Assembly (NCBI GenBank): GCA_964388085.1
Contig: CAYLZW010000375.1
Coordinates: forward strand, 1-5,386
Length of the DNA: 5,386 bases
Direction: 5' to 3'
DNA from: CAYLZW01 sp964388085
Lineage (GTDB): Bacteria; Myxococcota; UBA727; CAYLZW01
Shown one piece after another: positions 1 through 5,364 of this stretch. Both the position numbers and the translations under genes were made by a program. The notes under the pieces were generated by a model that worked only from the letters and a program-made list of their open reading frames with translations, had not been told where the DNA came from and searched no databases. The number at the start of each line of letters is the position of its first letter. The stretch's first letter is position 1.

Positions 1-1
1 G

Positions 2-640
2 AAGCCGGGGCCTCGACCTTCAGTGGCGCATCGCGCTCGGCCGGCTCTTGCTTCTCGGCATCCGGTTCACGTGACGCTTCGGCTGCAGAGTGGGCTACCT
101 TCGGTTCGGAGCAAGCGGCTGTTCGGCGTCGTGCGTGGGGCGCTGCGAGATGCGAGCGGGCGCTTTGGGTTTCGGATCGTGCACTACTCGGTGCAGAGCA
201 ATCATCTGCACCTGCTCGTCGAGGCTGCTGGGGCGAGCGTGCTCTCGCGTGGGGTTGTCGGGCTGCAGGTGCGCATCGCTCGCAGCTTGAACACGCTGCT
301 GCGTCGACGTGGGTCCGTGTTCTCTGGCCGCTATCATGCGCGCACGCTCAAGACGCCGCGCGAGGTGCGCAACGCGCTCGGGTACGTGTTGCTGAACGCG
401 CGCAAGCACGCCGCGGAGCGCGGACAGCGCTACGATGCTGGCTGGCTGGACCCGTGCTCCTCGTCGAGGGCCTTCGATGGCTGGCGCGGCCGACCACCAG
501 ACGCCGACCTGTTGGAAGTCACGTCGAAGCCAAAGACGTGGCTGCTCTCCGTAGGCTGGCGCAAGCGCGGTCTCCTGGATCTCTCAGAGGTCCCGAGCCA
601 CAGCGAAAAACGGCCGTCCCCTCGAAGGCGAGCGGCCTGA
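2..640 (+). CDS. REP-associated tyrosine transposase (RAYT, IS200-like Y1 family), 5' end probably outside the window
   Basis: Y1/HUH single-strand DNA nuclease of the TnpA-REP type. These enzymes nick and rejoin foldback (REP) DNA and are usually single-copy housekeeping-like genes rather than parts of an IS. Counting from the GTG at 23: the opening strand is HPVHVTLR (13-20), the metal-binding HUH motif is N60-H61-L62-H63, and 'VFSGRYH' (99-105) is the family's conserved RY motif. Y121 in 'LGYVLLN' sits where the catalytic tyrosine is found. The C-terminal 'KTWLLSVGWRKRGLLDLSEVP' region (171-191) is, as I recall, typical of the myxobacterial subgroup, so the protein looks intact. The frame is open to the window edge and the preceding residues (KPGPRPS) also fit the family, so the true start is probably upstream; GTG at 23 is the fallback. 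Codon use is less G/C-biased at third positions (CTT, GCT, TCT, CAT) than in neighbours, which fits transfer. A MITE-like element begins directly after the stop. Confidence 0.88.
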   Translation, partial: KPGPRPSVAHRARPALASRHPVHVTLRLQSGLPSVRSKRLFGVVRGALRDASGRFGFRIVHYSVQSNHLHLLVEAAGASVLSRGVVGLQVRIARSLNTLLRRRGSVFSGRYHARTLKTPREVRNALGYVLLNARKHAAERGQRYDAGWLDPCSSSRAFDGWRGRPPDADLLEVTSKPKTWLLSVGWRKRGLLDLSEVPSHSEKRPSPRRRAA

Positions 641-646
641 CCCTAG

Positions 647-664
647 CAGGCTGCTGAAAAACGC
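647..664 (+). repeat. Left terminal inverted repeat
   Basis: Perfect reverse complement of 814-831. It is also nearly identical in direct orientation to 790-807, which has four A residues in place of five. Confidence 0.75.
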
Positions 665-789
665 TGCCTCGCTCGCCGCGCGGTGCGAAGCCCCATGATA
701 CGAGCGCTGCTACAAACCCGCGAATCCGGCAACTCTCGTCGAGAAACGCTCGTGAGTCGATGCCATCGATGCGAAGGCGAGGCGCTCGT

Positions 790-831
790 CAGGCTGCTGA
801 AAACGCCCTTGTGGCGTTTTTCAGCAGCCTG
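790..831. terminator. Long hairpin at the right end of the repeat element; likely bidirectional intrinsic terminator
   Basis: Bases 790-807 pair with 813-831 over 18 bp with a single bulged T at 821; the loop is CTTGT (808-812). The core AAAACGCC/GGCGTTTT stem (800-807 with 813-820) is followed by a T-run on the plus strand (817-821). On the minus strand the same core is followed by TTTT. The hairpin lies between two convergent genes (RAYT on plus, membrane protein on minus) and could stop transcripts from both. The terminator role is inferred from structure and position. Confidence 0.55.
814..831 (-). repeat. Right terminal inverted repeat
   Basis: Exact partner of 647-664. It also pairs with the internal arm 790-807 to form a long hairpin, so this one end has two possible partners within 185 bp. 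Confidence 0.75.
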
Positions 832-846
832 CTAGGGCGTCTCCCC

Positions 847-880
847 AAAGAGAAGGGGCCGCCCCGGCAGGAGCAGCCCC
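847..880 (-). terminator. Rho-independent terminator of the minus-strand membrane protein gene
   Basis: Read on the minus strand, GGGGCTGC (880-873) pairs with GCGGCCCC (862-855) in an 8-bp stem with one G-T wobble and a 10-nt loop. It is followed by the pyrimidine tract TTCTCTTT (854-847). It lies 37 bases past the stop of the minus-strand gene ending at 917, the expected place for its terminator. Confidence 0.6.
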
Positions 881-916
881 TCTCGAGCGCGCGAGCACAG
901 CCGGCGCCGATCTCGC

Positions 917-1816
917 TCAGGCGAGCTCGTCGTCGGTTGGCTCGTCGGCGCGGGCGGGGAACAGGCCCTTGGGAGGCTGGGCGAGTCCCATGCCGGCGCC
1001 GAGGATGGCGCCGATGCCGACGCCGAGCGGCAGCGCGTCGAACGCCGTCGTGCGGATGAACCAGAAGGCCGACTCGACGAGGCTCGTCGGTCCCATCCAG
1101 GAGGTCTCGACCGCGCAGGCGGCGGCGCCGGCGCTGACGACGATGAACGAGCCGACCATGCCGAGGGCGGCGCCGAGCAGCGTCGAGATCGGCACCACGC
1201 GCACGCGGCTCGACCAGGCGTCGTCACCGCGCAAGGCCTCGGTGGCCTCGAGCAGGCGCACCACGATGCGCTCGCCGACGAGGCGGCCGACGACGGCGAA
1301 GACCACGAGGTCCGTGAGGATCACGAAGGGGGCCTCCGGCCAGGTGCCGAAGGTGAAGATCTGCGGCTCGAGCAGCGGCAGGCCCATGCCCGCGACCACC
1401 GTCAGCACGGCGCCGAGGAAGCCGAGCCGGCGGGCGTGGTGCAGGCGCAGCGGATCCATGCGCACGAGCTCGCCCAGGCGATCCTCGACCGCCATGTAGG
1501 CGCTCTCCACACGTGCCCGTTGGCGATCGCGTGCGCGCAGCGCGTCCTTGCGACGCCCCGTGGCGTACAGCAGCGCCGACAGCAGGCTCGCCTCGATGCC
1601 GCGCCAGAGCAGCGTCAGCTCTCGGCCGAGGCCGATGCGGCTCGGCGCCGCGACGAGGAAGGTCATCACCGGCACGCCGATGAGGACCAGCGCCGAGATG
1701 AGCGGAACGCGAGCGACCGGTGACGCGTTCAGCGCGAAGAGCGCTCCTAACAGGAGCACGGACGTGAAGACGCAGCGGTCCTTGGCAGCGGCCGCATTGG
1801 TGGAGCACGAGCGCAT
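917..1816 (-). CDS. Uncharacterised six-helix inner-membrane protein
   Basis: 299 residues; I do not recognise the family. Hydrophobic segments at about 15-33, 36-57, 132-150, 163-182, 210-236 and 259-280 suggest six membrane helices. The long, strongly basic loop 58-131 (rich in R and K) and the loop 183-209 are then cytoplasmic by the positive-inside rule, as are both termini. The tail ends acidic (DEPTDDELA). Helices 3, 5 and 6 are glycine-rich with small-residue spacing (FLGAVLTVVAGMG, LLGAALGMVGS, GVGIGAILGAGMG), a pattern suited to tight helix packing. No catalytic motif or substrate signature is visible. The ATG at 1816 is preceded by GGGAGG with 6-nt spacing, and a candidate promoter lies upstream. 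The gene is transcribed away from sctJ and followed by a terminator, so it is probably a single-gene unit. A role linked to the secretion genes is possible only by position. Confidence 0.8.
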   Translation of the reverse strand: MRSCSTNAAAAKDRCVFTSVLLLGALFALNASPVARVPLISALVLIGVPVMTFLVAAPSRIGLGRELTLLWRGIEASLLSALLYATGRRKDALRARDRQRARVESAYMAVEDRLGELVRMDPLRLHHARRLGFLGAVLTVVAGMGLPLLEPQIFTFGTWPEAPFVILTDLVVFAVVGRLVGERIVVRLLEATEALRGDDAWSSRVRVVPISTLLGAALGMVGSFIVVSAGAAACAVETSWMGPTSLVESAFWFIRTTAFDALPLGVGIGAILGAGMGLAQPPKGLFPARADEPTDDELA

Positions 1817-1876
1817 CTCTGGCCTCCCAGGACGAGCACGCGCCGGCGCGCCGTCCGATCTCTGCGATCACAAATC

Positions 1877-1906
1877 AGTGTACCGACCGTGAGATTCCAG
1901 AGCCAA
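1877..1906 (-). promoter_or_regulatory. Candidate sigma70-type promoter for the membrane protein gene
   Basis: On the minus strand, TTGGCT (1906-1901, 4 of 6 matches to the -35 consensus) and TACACT (1882-1877, 4 of 6 to the -10) are separated by 18 nt. This predicts a start near 1870 and a leader of about 55 nt before the ATG. Found by eye only; GC-rich genomes yield chance matches. Confidence 0.35.
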
Positions 1907-2051
1907 CCGACACCGGGACGATCGTGAGCTGGGCTACACAGCGAGACAGGGGGAACCGGCGCTGCAGAGGCGCGGCTCGACAAAGGCGCGCGCTTCGGAA
2001 GAGACTGCCCGCGCTCGGCAGGACGCGTCCCGTCGCCGCCGGGCCACCACT

Positions 2052-2056
2052 GGAGG
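2052..2056 (+). promoter_or_regulatory. Ribosome binding site that decides the sctJ start
   Basis: GGAGG lies 8 nt before the TTG at 2065. Translation from this TTG gives a 30-residue lipoprotein signal peptide. The upstream GTG at 1924 would add 47 Arg-rich residues of non-coding appearance before the signal peptide. Confidence 0.55.
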
Positions 2057-2064
2057 CCTCGGCT

Positions 2065-2961
2065 TTGCGACTCGCCTGCCCGACCCCAAAGAACCTCGTC
2101 CACCGCGTCCTCTTGCGCGGCGCCCTCGCCTGTAGCCTGCTGTTCCTCGTCGGCTGCGACGGCCCGCACAGCATCGTGCACGGGCTCAGCGAGCTCGAGG
2201 CCAACGAGGTCATCGTCGTGCTCGACAGCCAGGGGATCAGCGGCTCGAAGCTGCTCGAGGAGGGCCGCGTGGTCACCTGGGCGGTGCAGGTGCCGGGCAG
2301 CCGCAGCAAGGACGCGCTGCGCATCCTCGTGGCCAACAAGCTGCCGAAGGCGCGCAGCACCGGCCTCAAGGAGGTCTACCCCGCGGGCTCGAGCGGCCTC
2401 ATCCCGACGCAGACCGAGGAGAAGGCCAAGTTCCTGATGGCGATGCAGGGCGAGATCGAGACCATGCTGAAGTCGCTGCCCGGCATCCAGAGCGCCAACG
2501 TCTCCGTCGTGGTGCCCGAGAAGGACGTCATCCGCGACGTCGACACGCCGCCGCCGCCGCCCACCGCCTCGGTCGCCATCGTCTACAACCCCGAGGACGG
2601 CGGCAAGAAGCCCGTCGACGAGGAGCGCATCCAGAAGCTGGTGGCCAACGGCGTCGAGGGCCTGAAGCCGCAGAACGTGCAGGTGCTGATGAAGGAGAAC
2701 CGCGCGCCGGTGCTCCTCGGCATGGACTCGGGCAGCGCCGCGCTGGCGCCCATGGCAGGCGAAGAGGTGCTCTCCATCCGCGTCGTCGACAAGAAGGCCG
2801 GCCTCAGGGCCAAGCTCGTCATCGGCGGCTTCGGCCTCCTGGCGGTGCTCGGCCTCGTGCTCGGCATCGTCGGCATCGCGCGCTCGATCTCGCTCAAGTC
2901 GAAGCTCGCGAAGGCCGAGGCGGAGTCGCAAGCGCTGCGCAAGGCGCGCCGAGAGGGATAG
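2065..2961 (+). CDS. sctJ: SctJ: type III secretion inner-membrane ring lipoprotein (YscJ/PrgK/EscJ family)
   Basis: Forms the inner ring of the type III secretion basal body in the cytoplasmic membrane and is a paralogue of part of flagellar FliF. Numbering from the TTG start (298 aa): signal peptide 1-30 ending in the lipobox LVGC, lipidated Cys31, and Asp at +2 (an inner-membrane retention signal in enterobacteria). Ring domain 1 spans about 32-108, with the family-typical 'LSELEANE' (41-48). A linker 'PTQTEEKAKFL' (114-124) leads to ring domain 2 at about 125-210, with 'LPGIQSANVSVVV' (138-150), 'ASVAIVY' (168-174) and 'RIQKLVANGVEGLKPQNVQVL' (188-208). A Pro5 run (162-166) falls inside domain 2. 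One membrane helix follows at 251-271, then a charged tail of about 27 residues. Layout and length match SctJ rather than the much longer FliF. The stop is 17 nt before the FliG-like gene, so the two are probably one operon. The alternative start is GTG 1924 (345 aa). The family call is very secure. Confidence 0.92.
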   Translation: MRLACPTPKNLVHRVLLRGALACSLLFLVGCDGPHSIVHGLSELEANEVIVVLDSQGISGSKLLEEGRVVTWAVQVPGSRSKDALRILVANKLPKARSTGLKEVYPAGSSGLIPTQTEEKAKFLMAMQGEIETMLKSLPGIQSANVSVVVPEKDVIRDVDTPPPPPTASVAIVYNPEDGGKKPVDEERIQKLVANGVEGLKPQNVQVLMKENRAPVLLGMDSGSAALAPMAGEEVLSIRVVDKKAGLRAKLVIGGFGLLAVLGLVLGIVGIARSISLKSKLAKAEAESQALRKARREG

Positions 2962-2978
2962 CAAGGTAGGTACTACAC

Positions 2979-4004
2979 GTGGCGTCCCTCGCGCGGCTGC
3001 TCCACCCGCTGACCCGTCGTCAGCAGACCCTGCTGCTCACCATGCTGAGCTTCGGCGGCTCGTCGAGCGTGGAGCTCATGGCGCTGTTGCCCGACGGCGA
3101 GGCCGAGGCGCTGCGCGACAAGGCGCAGAAGCTCGAGGAGATCCCGAAGGAGAAGCGCGTGCCGCTGATGGTGCGCCAGCTCCGGCAGATGATGAGCTTT
3201 CGCACCTCGAAGGGCCTCGAGGGCGTGGAGCCCTCCTGGCTCATCGCCGGCTTCCGCGGCGAGTCGCCGCGCACGGTCGCCATCGTGCTCATGCACATGC
3301 CGTCGTCGGTGGCGCGCCAGATCGTCGCGCGCCTGCCCGAGCCCGTGCGCAACGCCATGCCCACGCGCGCCGAGCTGAAGGACGTCCCGCTCGAGGTGGT
3401 CAAGCTGGTGCGCGCGCGCTTCGACGCGAAATTCGCCTCCATGCCCGTCGAGCACGAGCTCGAGACCCTGCGCTTCTCCGACGTGATCCTGCTCACGGCG
3501 CGCGAGCTGGTGGCGCTCATCCGCAAGCTCGGCGCCGACGAGCTGGCCGCCGCCTTCGTCGCCGTGGGCAAGCGCGCGCTCGCCGAGCTGCTCGGCAAGC
3601 TGCCGCCCGAGAACGCCGAGGAGCTCATCGCCGCCGTCAAGCGCGTCTCGTCAGAGGACGCCATGGAGCTGAAGGCCGCGCAGGCCTTCCTCGGCAAGGT
3701 GCTCGGCAACTTCCACAACACCGACGAGCTGTTTCAGAAGGCGGGCCTGTACCGGCTCTCGCGCGCGGTCTCGAACGAAGACCCGGTGTTCGTGCGGCAG
3801 CTCTCGCAGCGCTTCCCGCGCGCGCACGGCCGCCTGCTCCACGAGTACCTCGCGCGTATCCGCGGGCGAGAGCCGATCCCGCCGGAGCAGATCCTGCGGC
3901 TCCGGGACCAGATCCTCGACGAGATCGTCGACCTGTCGCGGCGCGGCAAGATCGAGGCGCGCTACGGCCAGAGCCCCCTGGCGTATGAGGCGCGCGAGAG
4001 CTGA
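2979..4004 (+). CDS. FliG-like protein paired with SctJ, with an extra C-terminal FliG-type unit
   Basis: Helical cytoplasmic protein resembling flagellar rotor protein FliG, which connects the FliF ring to FliM. Residues 7-75 ('LTRRQQTLLLTMLSFG...') fit the FliG N domain. 'ESPRTVAIVLMHMPSSVARQIVARLP' (95-120) matches the middle-domain stretch containing the EHPQR motif that binds FliM. Residues 163-244 follow the FliG C domain closely ('LRFSDVILLTARELVALIRKLG...'). Flagellar FliG (about 330-340 aa) normally ends there; here a further 85 residues follow. Residues 250-330 also resemble FliG C ('...REPIPPEQILRLRDQILDEIVDLSRRGKI'), so overall length stays normal only because the domain linkers are short. 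By eye, the acidic pair of the E. coli torque helix (D288/D289) is not kept in either unit (AA and EY), arguing against torque generation. GTG start with AAGGTAGG 8 nt upstream. It sits where sctK lies in classical operons and could serve as the adaptor to the SctQ/ATPase platform. Confidence 0.8.
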   Translation: MASLARLLHPLTRRQQTLLLTMLSFGGSSSVELMALLPDGEAEALRDKAQKLEEIPKEKRVPLMVRQLRQMMSFRTSKGLEGVEPSWLIAGFRGESPRTVAIVLMHMPSSVARQIVARLPEPVRNAMPTRAELKDVPLEVVKLVRARFDAKFASMPVEHELETLRFSDVILLTARELVALIRKLGADELAAAFVAVGKRALAELLGKLPPENAEELIAAVKRVSSEDAMELKAAQAFLGKVLGNFHNTDELFQKAGLYRLSRAVSNEDPVFVRQLSQRFPRAHGRLLHEYLARIRGREPIPPEQILRLRDQILDEIVDLSRRGKIEARYGQSPLAYEARES

Positions 4005-4028
4005 CCCTCGAGAGGAACGTGGCGGGCG

Positions 4029-4220
4029 CTAGCGCTCGACGACACAGTCGAGGCACAGCGTCGCGTCGGGCAAACGCTCGGGCTCGATGGGCGCGAGGCA
4101 CTTCGGGCACACGCCGGGCTCGGGCGAGAACGCGCTGAGCGCGATCGAGACGTCGTCGGGCGGAAGCGTCGCGCGACGAGCGTCGGAGTCAGTGGAGCGA
4201 GACGCGAGAGAGCCGGGCAC
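4029..4220 (-). CDS. Small DksA/TraR-like C4 zinc-finger protein
   Basis: 63 residues ending in a four-cysteine zinc-binding motif: C38-P-K-C41, then C56-L-D-C59, with 'IEPERLPDATLC' between. This pattern resembles the zinc finger of DksA/TraR proteins, but with 14 rather than about 17 residues between the cysteine pairs. The N-terminal half (Ser, Asp and Arg-rich, then 'DDVSIALSAF') is too short to form the coiled coil that DksA inserts into the RNA polymerase secondary channel, so the DksA mechanism should not be assumed. It may bind zinc as a small protein- or nucleic-acid-interaction module. The GTG at 4220 is chosen because AGGAGGAG lies directly upstream and codon use changes there: codons before it end mostly in A/T, those after it mostly in G/C. 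ATG 4262 would give 77 aa but has no ribosome binding site. It lies 64 nt after the methyltransferase stop on the same strand and may be cotranscribed with it. Confidence 0.68.
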   Translation of the reverse strand: MPGSLASRSTDSDARRATLPPDDVSIALSAFSPEPGVCPKCLAPIEPERLPDATLCLDCVVER

Positions 4221-4222
4221 AA

Positions 4223-4230
4223 CTCCTCCT
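4223..4230 (-). promoter_or_regulatory. Ribosome binding site that decides the zinc-finger gene start
   Basis: AGGAGGAG on the minus strand ends 2 nt before the GTG at 4220; measured from the AGGAGG core the spacing is 4 nt. This is short but usable, and no other in-frame start has such a site. Confidence 0.5.
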
Positions 4231-4284
4231 GTTCGTGGTGGTGGACCAGGAGAGAGTGCCATGTGTGTGCCACGACGCAGGACG

Positions 4285-5250
4285 TCAGCGCGGAGCGGTC
4301 GGGAGCAGGCGGCGCTGCTTGCGCTCCTCGTCGAGCCGGCGGTGCGCAATCTCGCAATATTCGCCGTCACGCTCGACGCCGACCCATTTGCGCTCGAGCC
4401 GATCGCACGCGAGCAGCGTCGAGCCCGAGCCCGCGAAGCAGTCGAGCACGCGGTCCCCTTCGTTGGTCCCGGCGAGGACGAGGCGCTCCATGAGGCGCAG
4501 CGGCTTCTGCGAGGGGTGCTTGCCGTGCGCGCGCTCGCGCATCGGCGTCACCGGGATCTCCCAGAAGTTCCGCATCTGCTTGCCGCCGTTCAGCTCCTTC
4601 ATGTGCTTGTAGTGGAAGGTCCAGTTCTTGGCCTTCTTCGACGTGTTGTTGCAGAGCCACAGCACCTGCTCCGTCGACTCCGTGAACATGCGGCAGGTGA
4701 TGTTCGGCTGCGCGTTCGGCTTCGCCCAGATGATGCTGTTGACGATGCGCAGGTCCATGCGCGCGGCGATGGCGCCGATCGTGTAGATGTTGTGGTAGCT
4801 GCCGAAGAGGAAGATGTTGCCGTTCTCCTTCGTGACCCGGCACACCTCCGTGAGCCACGCGGCCGTCCACTCCTCGTACTCGCTCGTCGTGAAGCGGTCC
4901 CATTCGCTGTCGATGGTGACGTGGCTCGAGAACGCCCAGGAGAGCCCCTTGCGGTCGCGCGCGATGTTGTACGGCGGATCCGTGATGCAGGCGTGGAAGT
5001 ACTCGTCGGGCCACTGCGCGAGCGTCTCGAGCGCGTCGCCCTGGTAGAGCTGGTTCGGCATCGGCACGAGCTTGCCCGGCTTCGCGCCGCTCTCCTCGAC
5101 GACGCGCGGCGGCGAGACGGGCTCGTAGGGCTTCGTGGCATCGAGCGGCGGCACCTCGCCGTCGAACGAGGTCTTCCGCGCGAGAGGCGCCGCGGCCTCC
5201 TTCTGTCCGGCCTGCTTCTGAGCCTTCTTCGCCGCGACGGATGCCACCAT
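4285..5250 (-). CDS. Beta-class DNA methyltransferase (adenine-N6 or cytosine-N4)
   Basis: Transfers a methyl group from S-adenosylmethionine to an exocyclic amino group in a specific DNA site. In 321 residues from ATG 5250: the catalytic motif DPPY at 91-94, inside 'ACITDPPYNIA', precedes the AdoMet-binding motif 'FAGSGST' at 272-278. 'HPSQKPLRLMERLV' (245-258) is motif X. Motif order X-I after IV is the beta class, as in CcrM, M.HinfI and M2.DpnII-type enzymes. The region 'IIWAKPNAQPNITCRMFT' (173-190) recalls DpnA-like enzymes, but the recognition sequence cannot be read from it. DPPY is compatible with either adenine or cytosine-N4 methylation. The first 65 or so residues are a Lys/Ala/Pro-rich, probably disordered extension before the core. 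GAGGAG 8 nt upstream supports ATG 5250 over GTG 5274. No restriction enzyme gene is visible on the sequenced side, so it may be a solitary methyltransferase; the other side lies outside the window. Confidence 0.93.
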   Translation of the reverse strand: MVASVAAKKAQKQAGQKEAAAPLARKTSFDGEVPPLDATKPYEPVSPPRVVEESGAKPGKLVPMPNQLYQGDALETLAQWPDEYFHACITDPPYNIARDRKGLSWAFSSHVTIDSEWDRFTTSEYEEWTAAWLTEVCRVTKENGNIFLFGSYHNIYTIGAIAARMDLRIVNSIIWAKPNAQPNITCRMFTESTEQVLWLCNNTSKKAKNWTFHYKHMKELNGGKQMRNFWEIPVTPMRERAHGKHPSQKPLRLMERLVLAGTNEGDRVLDCFAGSGSTLLACDRLERKWVGVERDGEYCEIAHRRLDEERKQRRLLPTAPR

Positions 5251-5258
5251 GCCTCTGT

Positions 5259-5264
5259 CTCCTC
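5259..5264 (-). promoter_or_regulatory. Ribosome binding site of the methyltransferase gene
   Basis: GAGGAG on the minus strand, with its GGAG core 8 nt before ATG 5250. It selects this start over the in-frame GTG at 5274, which would add eight residues. Confidence 0.55.
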
Positions 5265-5316
5265 GTGTCGCCACCGGGCGCCGGCTGACGACGTGAAGGC
5301 ACTATGGGGGCCGGCT

Positions 5317-5364
5317 TGTGCGCGCTCCAGTTTTTGACCCTGCGCTCGTCGTGACGTGCGCACA
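5317..5364. repeat. Short inverted repeat in the methyltransferase leader
   Basis: TGTGCGC (5317-5323) and GCGCACA (5358-5364) are perfect inverted 7-mers separated by 34 nt, lying 67-114 bases upstream of the methyltransferase start. This could be a paired regulator site, but 7-bp repeats arise by chance in GC-rich DNA. An A-run followed by TTT (5367-5375) lies next to it. No convincing promoter was found here. Confidence 0.2.

Larger units (their letters stand above)
643..835. mobile_element. MITE-like non-autonomous element with 18-bp terminal inverted repeats and CTAG target duplication
   Basis: The 18-mer CAGGCTGCTGAAAAACGC at 647-664 is the exact reverse complement of 814-831. Both ends are flanked by CTAG (643-646 and 832-835). 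The flanks continue the symmetry for two more bases (CC at 641-642, GG at 836-837), as expected if the original target was the palindrome CCCTAGGG and its central CTAG was duplicated on insertion. The interior of about 150 bp contains no convincing gene. A YTAR-type 4-bp duplication is known for IS5-family transposases, so mobilisation by such an enzyme is a reasonable inference, but the parent element is not in the window. Because CTAG is palindromic, a 2-bp TA duplication with slightly longer ends is equally compatible. The insertion lies directly after the RAYT stop codon. Confidence 0.6.

Noticed and set aside
641..837. CRISPR array or attachment site for the three repeated ends
   Set aside because: Only three copies, in mixed orientation, with unequal spacing and no cas or integrase gene. 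Terminal inverted repeats with a target duplication explain them better.
969..1499. Plus-strand frame of 176 codons opposite the membrane protein gene
   Set aside because: Ser/Thr/Arg/Pro-rich shadow. The minus-strand frame has coherent membrane helices, a ribosome binding site and a terminator.
1747..2964. Long minus-strand open frame (405 codons) opposite sctJ
   Set aside because: Its His/Asp/Leu/Ala-rich translation is the shadow of the GC-biased sctJ codons, with no motif and no ribosome binding site. sctJ on the other strand is unmistakable.
3020..3721. Minus-strand frame of 233 codons opposite the FliG-like gene
   Set aside because: Ser-rich antisense translation with no domain pattern; the plus strand encodes a recognisable FliG-like protein.
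4026..4035. Perfect 10-bp palindrome GCGCTAGCGC at the zinc-finger gene stop
   Set aside because: Too short, without a T-run, and made of common GC-rich words. Not supportable as a terminator or operator.
4087..5337. Plus-strand open frame of 416 codons opposite the methyltransferase
   Set aside because: Arg/Val/Leu/Ala-rich low-information translation antisense to a protein with DPPY and FAGSGST motifs; an artefact of high GC.
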